A DNA stretch of 5,325 nt. Origin: an uncultured Veillonella sp. (GTDB lineage Bacteria; Bacillota; Negativicutes; Veillonellales; Veillonellaceae). The translations under genes and the position numbers were made by a program. Positions 1 to 4,184 of the stretch are shown piece after piece (position 1 is the stretch's first letter; each line of letters begins with the position of its first letter). The stretch is from assembly GCA_900538355.1 (NCBI GenBank), contig UPXS01000034.1, positions 1 to 5,325 on the forward strand, written 5' to 3'. The notes under the pieces were generated by a model. The model searched no databases and was not told where the DNA came from. It saw only the letters and a list, made by a program, of their open reading frames with translations.

Positions 1-2
1 GG

Positions 3-30
3 AGCAGAGAAGGGAAATCCACAGTGAGGA
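3..30 (+). repeat. 28-bp direct repeat, copy 1
   Basis: Identical over 28 bases to 121-148, beginning AGCAGAGAAGGG and ending CAGTGAGGA. Matching stops at once on both sides. The copy lies at the window edge, so more copies could exist upstream. Confidence 0.85.
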
Positions 31-120
31 AGCAAGTAGGGCAACCGAAGAGGACATAGACTTAAGTGACGCAGAGGTACCATATGAGTGCTTCCGAACG
101 TAAGATTTACCGAGCTGCAA

Positions 121-148
121 AGCAGAGAAGGGAAATCCACAGTGAGGA
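121..148 (+). repeat. 28-bp direct repeat, copy 2
   Basis: Second perfect copy of the repeat at 3-30, offset by 118 bp. A shorter, diverged echo (AGCAGTTGAGTAACTCC) begins at about 234, so the block may be built from related modules. The spacing is too long for a CRISPR array. Confidence 0.85.
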
Positions 149-193
149 TTGATAGGAAGCTACGTTCGTGGTAGGAGGCAAACTATATCTATA

Positions 194-225
194 CGGTAAC
201 GCGGCACAACGTGCCAATGTTACCG
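194..225 (+). other. Strong two-part hairpin
   Basis: CGGTAAC (194-200) pairs with GTTACCG (219-225). Inside it GGCAC (203-207) pairs with GTGCC (211-215) around a 3-base AAC loop, leaving a small internal loop (GC against AAT). No T-run follows, so it does not look like an intrinsic terminator. Together with the neighbouring repeats it suggests that this block folds as RNA. An alternative pairing of ACGGT (193-197) with ACCGT (227-231) is also possible. Confidence 0.6.
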
Positions 226-356
226 AACCGTAAAGCAGTTGAGTAACTCCAAATATATGTAATCAAAGATCCTATAAAAGATATTATATTAAACTATATA
301 TTCGTTAGGCTACTTTAATTCTATGTAAATATAACTTAACACTAGAATATACATAA

Positions 357-396
357 AACCCCCTATAAGCCACATTATTGTGGCTCATAGGGGGTT
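357..396. terminator. Bidirectional intrinsic terminator
   Basis: The 17-base arms 357-373 and 380-396 pair at 16 of 17 positions, with one A/C mismatch, around an ATTATT loop. A T-rich run (CTTTTTA) follows on the plus strand, and TTTTATG follows on the minus strand. The stem begins four bases after the antitoxin stop codon, so it should end the minus-strand toxin-antitoxin transcript. It could also stop any plus-strand transcript leaving the 1-250 block. Confidence 0.9.
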
Positions 397-400
397 CTTT

Positions 401-676
401 TTATACTAAACTAATCTTTACTTGTTTATCTAAAGCAAATGCAATCTTACACATAGTACTTAAACTTGTATTTGCCCCTTTTTCTATACGGGCGATTGTA
501 GACTGTGGAACTCCAGATTTTTTCGCTAAATCACGTTGTGTTAGTCCTGCAGCCTCTCGTGCTTTTAAAACAGCTAATGCATTTTCTAATTTAGCTTTCT
601 CTTCCAAATAGCTTTCTGTTAAGGCTGGATTATTTATATCTTTTTCAAATATCTTATCTAAAGTCTTTAGTGGCAT
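401..676 (-). CDS. XRE-family antitoxin (HigA-like) of a type II toxin-antitoxin pair
   Basis: A 91-residue DNA-binding antitoxin that should neutralise the toxin encoded just upstream and repress the shared promoter. Residues about 37-82 form an XRE/Cro-type helix-turn-helix, with the recognisable run AGLTQRDLAKKSGVPQSTIA followed by RIEKG. The N-terminal 30 residues are charged and are the likely toxin-contacting part. The longest frame begins with TTG at 691. I chose ATG at 676 because GAGGAGG lies immediately upstream with a spacing of about six bases, and the TTG falls inside that ribosome binding site. The gene overlaps the toxin 3' end by 23 bp, which implies translational coupling, and it ends at the strong terminator at 357-396. 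The family assignment is firm; the HigA label rests on the toxin-first gene order and is an inference. Confidence 0.9.
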   Translation of the reverse strand: MPLKTLDKIFEKDINNPALTESYLEEKAKLENALAVLKAREAAGLTQRDLAKKSGVPQSTIARIEKGANTSLSTMCKIAFALDKQVKISLV

Positions 677-1028
677 AATATTCCTCCTCAAATTCTTCTT
701 TTATTTGTTTAGCTTTTATTATTTCTTTTGTTGGTGTTTTTTGGGTTTTCTTAGTAAATCCATGTGTAATAATATATTTATTATTTCTAACATGAAAATA
801 TAAAGCTCTTTGAATATTCGAAGATATTTTTGATCGTATTTCGTATATTTCAGAATCCAATTTTTTTACCCATTCAAGTTGTATAGCTGCTTGTATGCCT
901 GCTTCCTCAATCATATCAATGGTGGCACGTAATTTATTTCTATCTTTTATAGGGAGTGAGTTATAAAACTCTTCAAACTCGTTATGACCATTTGGCCTAG
1001 TATAAGATATAAACTTAGGTTTCTCCAT
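654..1028 (-). CDS. RelE/ParE-superfamily toxin (HigB / Gp49-like) of a type II toxin-antitoxin pair
   Basis: A 124-residue probable mRNA interferase that would cut translated mRNA when freed from its antitoxin. The C-terminal half carries the family hallmarks: IYEIR (61-65), the basic R74 in the strand NIQRALYF, and HGFTKKTQKTP (89-99), followed by a helical KEIIKAKQIKEEF tail. This matches the phage Gp49-like/HigB branch of RelE-type toxins (PF05973 type). The longest frame starts at TTG 1076. I chose ATG 1028 because AGAAGG lies six bases upstream, whereas the TTG is the -35 element and the ATG at 1049 overlaps the -10 of the likely promoter. The toxin gene comes first and overlaps the antitoxin by 23 bp, as in HigBA modules. 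Catalytic activity cannot be judged from sequence alone. No inactivating change is visible. Confidence 0.9.
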   Translation of the reverse strand: MEKPKFISYTRPNGHNEFEEFYNSLPIKDRNKLRATIDMIEEAGIQAAIQLEWVKKLDSEIYEIRSKISSNIQRALYFHVRNNKYIITHGFTKKTQKTPTKEIIKAKQIKEEFEEEYYATKDFR

Positions 1029-1047
1029 CCCGATCCTTCTTTCTTCC

Positions 1048-1076
1048 ATGATAGCATATATGCATTCAAACCTCAA
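1048..1076 (-). promoter_or_regulatory. Promoter of the toxin-antitoxin operon with candidate operator
   Basis: On the minus strand, TTGAGG (-35, 1076-1071) is followed by a 17-bp spacer and TATCAT (-10, 1053-1048, five of six consensus), preceded by an extended -10 TG. The expected start of transcription near 1041 leaves a short leader containing the AGAAGG of the toxin. A perfect 10-bp palindrome, GCATATATGC (1054-1063), sits in the spacer against the -10. Binding there by the XRE antitoxin would block RNA polymerase; this is an inference from how such operons are normally controlled. Confidence 0.6.
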
Positions 1077-1100
1077 TTTTATAGTTAATGTTTATTTGGA

Positions 1101-1127
1101 TTCTTATCTTAACTATATAGATAAGAA
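1101..1127. repeat. 9-bp perfect inverted repeat upstream of the toxin-antitoxin promoter
   Basis: TTCTTATCT (1101-1109) and AGATAAGAA (1119-1127) are exact reverse complements around a 9-base AT-rich loop. It lies about 25 bp upstream of the -35 of the toxin promoter. It could be a regulator site or a second operator, but it is unrelated in sequence to the palindrome at 1054-1063. Confidence 0.5.
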
Positions 1128-1275
1128 GGTAGTGTTTTGTAGCTTAAAGATGTAATGAGTAGATTATTTTACTCTTGTAATCACTATTCAAATCTCAAGG
1201 TAGTTAACTATCTTTAAAGGTTTATAAAAAGAAGAAATCAAGTTGTATCATTTATTGTTATAAATATAACGCTAG

Positions 1276-1340
1276 TAATTTAAATCATCTCTATCAAGTA
1301 TTTTTATAAGAGATGGATAAAAGAGGAAGTATTTAAATTA
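1276..1340. repeat. Long inverted repeat with inner hairpin
   Basis: TAATTTAAAT (1276-1285) pairs exactly with ATTTAAATTA (1331-1340), and directly inside it CATCTCT (1286-1292) pairs exactly with AGAGATG (1309-1315). A 15-base purine-rich bulge (1316-1330) lies on one side. The left arm is 17 continuous paired bases. No T-run follows. The role is unknown; a cruciform or a folded transcript are both possible. Confidence 0.45.
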
Positions 1341-1383
1341 ATGCTTACTTTGGTATCTTTACCTATCTATAATTAGCATTAAT
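1337..1383. repeat. 9-bp inverted repeat ATTAATGCT / AGCATTAAT
   Basis: ATTAATGCT (1337-1345) and AGCATTAAT (1375-1383) are exact reverse complements. The interval contains a small hairpin, GGTA-TCTT-TACC (1352-1363). It shares four bases with the preceding inverted repeat, so the two folds compete at that point. It lies about 40 bp upstream of the likely promoter of the CGGC gene and could be an operator. Confidence 0.4.
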
Positions 1384-1419
1384 CAATGTGCTTTAAGATA
1401 CATCTTTTCCTTATAGCTA

Positions 1420-1428
1420 TGTTATACT
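1420..1428 (+). promoter_or_regulatory. Extended -10 promoter for the CGGC gene
   Basis: TG-T-TATACT (TG at 1420-1421, hexamer 1423-1428) matches the extended -10 consensus. No good -35 is seen 17 bp upstream, which is common with extended -10 promoters. A second TATACT at 1435-1440 is an alternative. The expected leader is about 25 bases and holds the AGGAGG ribosome binding site at 1451-1456. Confidence 0.5.
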
Positions 1429-1460
1429 AAGGTTTATACTATACTTTCATAGGAGGTCTT

Positions 1461-1832
1461 ATGACTAAAAAAATTGCGGTCCTCGTCAATGAGGATACTA
1501 TGCAGCGCTGTTCTTGCGGCGGTTGTTTAAAAGCATTTATGAATAAAGCAGATTCTTTCGAGCGTTATGCAGATGAGGATATTGAGTTAGTAGGTTTCAC
1601 GCACAGTGGTGGTGATCTAGCTAAGAAAATCGAGTCTTTCAAGAAAAAAGGTGTTACTACGGTTCATCTTTCTACATGTACTCGTGGTAAGAATGAAAAT
1701 TATGAAAGCATTGCTGAACAGTGTGCAGAGGCGGGCTTTGATGTAGTAGGCTATACACATGGTGGCGCCGTTTCTAAAGATGGTAAAGAAGCGGTTATAC
1801 TTTCAGCTAAACCAGTACCATCTGATGAATAG
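1461..1832 (+). CDS. CGGC-domain small protein, putative metal-binding
   Basis: A 123-residue cytosolic protein of the CGGC family (PF08821 type), whose conserved cysteines and histidines suggest zinc or other metal binding; its cellular role is not established. The name-giving motif C17-S-C19-G-G-C22 lies near the N terminus after a first beta strand (KIAVLVN). Further candidate ligands are H48 (GFTHSGGD), H69 and C73 (HLSTCTRGK), C88, and H100 (GYTHGG). Strand-helix alternation gives the look of a small alpha/beta fold. There is no signal peptide or membrane segment. The start is secure: AGGAGG precedes ATG by four bases and no alternative is near. The gene stands alone, with a possible weak hairpin terminator at 1948-1978, so its neighbours give no clue to function. 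Family membership is confident; a biochemical function cannot be given. Confidence 0.88.
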   Translation: MTKKIAVLVNEDTMQRCSCGGCLKAFMNKADSFERYADEDIELVGFTHSGGDLAKKIESFKKKGVTTVHLSTCTRGKNENYESIAEQCAEAGFDVVGYTHGGAVSKDGKEAVILSAKPVPSDE

Positions 1833-1947
1833 TTTGCAACATTTAATTCACTTGTTATAGACGAATCGGCTATATTGCGTGTATTAGTCTTGATAGATCC
1901 ATTATTTAGAACTATCACACAATTGTTTATAGCTTAATGATGGCTGA

Positions 1948-1978
1948 TAGATGAATGATTGTTCCATTATTCATTCTA
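1948..1978 (+). terminator. Imperfect hairpin, possible weak terminator of the CGGC gene
   Basis: TAGA-TGAATGAT (1948-1959) pairs with ATTATTCA and TCTA (1966-1978) around a TGTTCC loop, with one G-U pair and one bulged T. It is AT-rich and lacks a true T-run, so termination here would be inefficient. It could instead be a regulatory palindrome upstream of the peptidase gene. Confidence 0.3.
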
Positions 1979-2002
1979 TATTTACCATGGAGCGATACTA
2001 TA

Positions 2003-2031
2003 TACATAGTGTGTAAATCTAGTGTGATAAT
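2003..2031 (+). promoter_or_regulatory. Candidate promoter of the M48 peptidase gene
   Basis: TG-T-GATAAT (TG 2023-2024, hexamer 2026-2031) is a good extended -10. TACATA at 2003-2008 is a weak -35 at 17-bp spacing. Initiation near 2038 would give a leader of about 38 bases carrying AGAGG (2063-2067), eight bases before the ATG. Confidence 0.4.
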
Positions 2032-2075
2032 TTGTTTTATTACTATATGGTTAATCAATTCGAGAGGTTGAGAGA

Positions 2076-3365
2076 ATGAACAAGAAACTTACAGCAGCTA
2101 CGTTATCTGTAGCTATGGCAGCGACAATGGCGCCTGCTATTATGCAAACAGCACCTGTAAATGCTGCATCTAGTGCAGTACAAACATTGGCTGGTGGCGC
2201 TGTTGCCATGGCTTATGTATCTACTGCATTAAATAAAATGGATAACTCCGAACAAGGCCAACAAGAAAGCTTGGCACGTACTAAGGAGAAAACAGGTTAC
2301 TTAAACGATAGTGCAGCGCAAGCACGGGTACAACGCATTCTGAAAACCTTAGAGGCTTCTCCTAGCGTAAAACGTTCTTACGTTGTCTATGTAAACCCTG
2401 ATACAGAGTTTAATGCCTTTGCAACGCTTGGTCGCGTTATGTCTGTTAATAAAGGTGCTTTGGATACCCTTGATGATGATCAATTGGCTTATGTAATGGC
2501 CCATGAAATTGCTCATGGTGAGCATAAAGACATTATCAATGGTGCTAAAAAGCAAATAGGCCTTTCTACAGCTGTAGGTATTGCAGCTGGTGGTAGCGAA
2601 GGGGCTGCGTTATTATCTAACGTAGCTGGTAACTATTTGTCTAACCAAGTATTTACAATGAGCCAAGAAAAAGCAGCCGATGAACTAGGCTTCAAGATTT
2701 TAAGTGAATCTCCATATAATGTGGGCGGTGCAGCTGGTTCTATGGCGGTATTACGCAACAAGGTAGGGGAACACTATCGTGAAGGGCTTTCACAAGTAGT
2801 GGCACCTAATAACCATCCTAAGTTGTCTGATCGGGTAAATAATAATATTTCCCGCATGTATACATACTCTGGAAATCACGTAAATGTGTCTAATGGCGCT
2901 GTTTACGTCAATGGTGATAATATCTATAGCCCAGCAGGCAGTGGCCGCTATACAGGGGAAGAACGAGCATATTACATGGCTGGTAAATTGGCACGGTTGT
3001 ATCATAACAACCAAATTACGCCAGGCTCTGCATCCTACAGCGGTGGCACTGTAACTGTAGCAGGCCAATCCATCGTATCTACGCCAAACTCTGACGTAGC
3101 ACTACAAGTGGCGACAAACCTTAATAATGCTTTTGTAAAACCAGCAGGTGCGGCAGTTAATGCTAAAAACCCTGTGAAAGTGAAACAAGAGAAACCTAAA
3201 AAGGTAAAACAAGAAAAGGCTAAACCTGTGAAAGCAGAAAAAGCTAAACCGGCTAAAAGTAAAGAAGTAAAACCTGTTACGAAGGCTTCCACAACAAAAC
3301 ATACAGCTAAAGCTACAAAGAATACGAACACAAACGATCATGGACGGAAATCTATTGATAGATAA
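2076..3365 (+). CDS. Secreted M48-family zinc metallopeptidase with lysine-rich C-terminal tail
   Basis: A 429-residue exported metallopeptidase. Residues 1-30 are a Sec signal peptide: basic MNKK, a hydrophobic alanine/methionine core, and probable cleavage after VNA (A30). The catalytic M48 domain spans about 60-262, with zinc motif HEIAH (143-147; E144 catalytic) and a third ligand E198 in EKAAD. H247-P and R253 fit the conserved HPxxxxR segment. Two similar beta-alpha units follow (about 273-311 and 323-354), then a low-complexity tail rich in Lys, Pro and Ala (about 365-429) with repeats of the type VKQEKAKP. The cell-surface or periplasmic location is inferred from the signal peptide. 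The role is probably envelope protein turnover, as in BepA/YfgC-like M48 proteins, but the substrate is unknown and the tail is not a BepA TPR domain. The basic tail may bind anionic envelope polymers. The gene is monocistronic and ends at the terminator at 3404-3431. Confidence 0.92.
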   Translation: MNKKLTAATLSVAMAATMAPAIMQTAPVNAASSAVQTLAGGAVAMAYVSTALNKMDNSEQGQQESLARTKEKTGYLNDSAAQARVQRILKTLEASPSVKRSYVVYVNPDTEFNAFATLGRVMSVNKGALDTLDDDQLAYVMAHEIAHGEHKDIINGAKKQIGLSTAVGIAAGGSEGAALLSNVAGNYLSNQVFTMSQEKAADELGFKILSESPYNVGGAAGSMAVLRNKVGEHYREGLSQVVAPNNHPKLSDRVNNNISRMYTYSGNHVNVSNGAVYVNGDNIYSPAGSGRYTGEERAYYMAGKLARLYHNNQITPGSASYSGGTVTVAGQSIVSTPNSDVALQVATNLNNAFVKPAGAAVNAKNPVKVKQEKPKKVKQEKAKPVKAEKAKPAKSKEVKPVTKASTTKHTAKATKNTNTNDHGRKSIDR

Positions 3366-3403
3366 TTTGATGATTTAAGAATCCAATTGTTGATGTAGCA
3401 TAC

Positions 3404-3438
3404 AAGACCGAGCTCAAATGGGCTCGGTCTTTTCTTTA
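3404..3438 (+). terminator. Intrinsic terminator of the M48 peptidase gene
   Basis: AAGACCGAGC (3404-3413) pairs perfectly with GCTCGGTCTT (3422-3431) around an 8-base loop, and TTTTCTTT follows. It begins 38 bases after the stop codon and is a canonical rho-independent terminator. The arm ends give A and T runs on both strands, so it may act weakly in reverse. Confidence 0.92.
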
Positions 3439-3475
3439 TGTACATGATAGCTTTATTTTATAGTCTTTTGTAGAC

Positions 3476-3512
3476 TTTCTACTGTATACGTAACATATTT
3501 TCTACTGTATAC
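3476..3512 (+). repeat. 14-bp direct repeat with 23-bp period
   Basis: TTTCTACTGTATAC occurs at 3476-3489 and again, identically, at 3499-3512, with nine bases between. GTATAC within it is a palindrome. A small hairpin, AGTCT-TTTGT-AGACT (3462-3476), abuts the first copy. The pair may be a paired protein-binding site or a remnant of a duplication. Confidence 0.6.
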
Positions 3513-3571
3513 CTGAAATATAAATATTCTTTAAATCGTAAGTTGCAGATGAGAAAAGGTTGCCATTTTAA

Positions 3572-3670
3572 CTAACGAATCCATCTTGGCTAAAACCTAT
3601 CACATTGGGCGAGGCATTTACTTTATGGCACAAATGGTATATGAAAGATGATAAGATTATGCGTAAATGA
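3572..3670 (+). pseudogene. Possible gene relic, C-terminal fragment
   Basis: A 32-codon frame ends in TGA at 3668 and contains the protein-like run GEAFTLWHKWYMKDDKIMRK. That run is richer in Trp, Met and charged residues than random AT-rich DNA would usually give. The same frame carries a short upstream segment, VADEKRLPF, ended by TAA at 3569. There is no start codon with a ribosome binding site. It reads like the end of a lost gene with an in-frame stop, but I do not recognise the family, and chance cannot be excluded at this length. Confidence 0.25.
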
Positions 3671-3729
3671 GGTAGTATAGCCTTTGATATGATGAGTAAT
3701 ATGAATAAAATTTAGTGATAAATACAAGA

Positions 3730-3769
3730 ATATAATTACCATTCATAAAGATATAATTAATATTCATAA
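3730..3769 (+). repeat. Two 19-bp near-identical units, 21-bp period
   Basis: The units at 3730-3748 and 3751-3769 share 17 of 19 bases (ATATAATTA, two variable bases, ATTCATAA). The 21-bp period is two helical turns, so two regulators could bind on the same face of the DNA. A partial third copy of TATTCAT lies at 3789-3795. They lie just upstream of the mini-ORF at 3815. Confidence 0.5.
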
Positions 3770-3814
3770 TTTTATGGATATATATAAATATTCATTTTAG
3801 AGAGGGTCAGAGTT

Positions 3815-3871
3815 ATGTGGATTATAAGTATGACTTGGTATACTATATTCATAATATATAAAGAAAAATAG
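3815..3871 (+). CDS. Possible 18-residue hydrophobic small protein
   Basis: The frame encodes MWIISMTWYTIFIIYKEK and a TAG stop. AGAGAGGG (3799-3806) lies about nine bases upstream of the ATG, a credible ribosome binding site in a region with almost no other G-runs. The peptide has a hydrophobic stretch (residues 2-15) and a basic end, as in tiny membrane proteins and type I toxins, although the hydrophobic part is short for a full membrane span. A 17-bp intrinsic-terminator-like hairpin follows 12 bases after the stop. TATAAA (3783-3788) could be a -10, without a clear -35. The alternatives are a leader peptide or a chance frame. No family is recognised. Confidence 0.3.
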   Translation: MWIISMTWYTIFIIYKEK

Positions 3872-3883
3872 AGATAATTACTA

Positions 3884-3927
3884 AAAAAGACAGATTATGT
3901 AGATAAAGATACATAATCTATCTTTTT
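3884..3927. terminator. Terminator-like 17-bp hairpin
   Basis: AAAAAGA-C-AGATTATGTA (3884-3901) pairs with TACATAATCT-A-TCTTTTT (3910-3927), with a single C/A mismatch and an 8-base loop. The A and T runs on the two flanks make it terminator-like on both strands. It lies downstream of the 18-codon mini-ORF and of no other plus-strand gene, which suggests that a short transcript ends here. Confidence 0.65.
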
Positions 3928-4070
3928 ATATTTATTTATCGAATTGCATTTATATTATTGCTATATAAATGTGTCTATTACTAGTAGATAAATGTATATA
4001 ATTAGTAAACAGAAAGTGGACTAGAAAAAAGAGAATATAGAATTCAGTAACGGTAGGGGGTATAGGGTTA
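3928..4070. other. AT-rich intergenic stretch, nothing recognised
   Basis: No gene is supported. A G-rich patch at 4055-4067 (AGGGGG and AGGG) is unusual for this gap. A minus-strand open frame across 3950-4138 lacks a plausible ribosome binding site context and family resemblance, and is treated as chance. Confidence 0.5.
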
Positions 4071-4099
4071 TTGTACTTACAAAATCTTTGTGGAATAAT
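4071..4099 (+). promoter_or_regulatory. Candidate promoter of the exbB-exbD-tonB operon
   Basis: TTGTAC (4071-4076) and AATAAT (4094-4099, five of six -10 consensus) are spaced 17 bp apart, with TG-G before the -10. Initiation near 4106 leaves a leader of about 80 bases. The leader holds an inverted repeat AGTGGT/ACCACT (4109-4114 with 4134-4139) and a palindrome ATGTA-N6-TACAT (4152-4167). Iron control through Fur is usual for such operons, but I see no convincing Fur box. Confidence 0.45.
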
Positions 4100-4184
4100 G
4101 ACATTTATAGTGGTTAATCGAATAATACAGATGACCACTTTTATTAGTTATATGTAAGATTATACATTTGTTATGGAGGCTATG

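Larger units (their letters stand above)
1..250. other. G+C-rich repeat-bearing block, possible structured RNA or mobile-element end
   Basis: This block is about 48% G+C (116 of 240 bases in the first four lines), whereas the next 100 bases are near 20%, so there is a sharp edge near 250. It holds a 28-bp perfect direct repeat (3-30 and 121-148), complementary GGAAGC/GCTTCC segments (28-33 with 90-95), a strong hairpin (194-225) and a small terminal hairpin AGTT-GAGT-AACT (237-248). CCGAAC-GTAA recurs at 94-103 and 223-233. Short plus-strand frames are open (2-103; 84 onward) but none resembles a known family. The two repeat copies lie 118 bp apart, not a multiple of three, which argues against one reading frame using both. 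Inference: a structured RNA, or the right end of an element such as IS200/IS605 with a TnpB guide RNA. I recognise neither firmly. Confidence 0.35.
1077..1394. other. AT-rich intergenic stretch with inverted repeats, no gene seen
   Basis: This stretch separates the leftward toxin-antitoxin operon from the rightward CGGC gene, so both promoters fire outward from it. No open frame with a ribosome binding site is evident. It holds a perfect inverted repeat at 1101-1127 and larger inverted repeats at 1276-1340 and 1337-1383, listed separately. Confidence 0.6.
3440..3790. other. AT-rich intergenic stretch, no intact gene
   Basis: No intact gene with a ribosome binding site is seen. The stretch contains a 14-bp direct repeat (3476-3512), a probable decayed coding fragment (3572-3670) and a 19-bp near-perfect tandem pair (3730-3769). 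The mix of repeats and coding debris suggests a site of past gene loss or insertion. Confidence 0.55.

Noticed and set aside
3..148. CRISPR-like pair of 28-bp repeats
   Set aside because: The two copies are 90 bases apart, far longer than a CRISPR spacer; there is no third perfect copy and no cas gene in the window.
2..152. Short plus-strand frames encoding QRREIHSE in both repeat copies
   Set aside because: The copies are in different frames (118 bp offset), the frames are short, and no ribosome binding site or family match supports a gene.
378..611. 77-codon plus-strand frame
   Set aside because: It lies opposite the well-supported XRE antitoxin and starts inside the terminator hairpin; a shadow frame.
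2349..3341. Several minus-strand frames inside the M48 gene
   Set aside because: They are antisense to a gene with clear motifs; their composition (for example Phe/Cys-rich runs opposite the Lys-rich repeats) is what a shadow frame gives.
4094..4112. Fur-box-like AATAATGACATTTATAG overlapping the exbB -10
   Set aside because: Only about 11 of 19 positions fit the classical Fur consensus and the dyad arms are just four bases, so it is not distinguishable from AT-rich background.
3950..4138. 62-codon minus-strand frame
   Set aside because: No convincing ribosome binding site, an AT-driven Ile/Tyr/Phe composition and no recognisable family.
4071..4157. TTG-initiated 28-codon plus-strand frame after a G-rich patch
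   Set aside because: It begins exactly at the proposed -35 of the exbB promoter and spans the exbB leader; a weak start codon and no family likeness.
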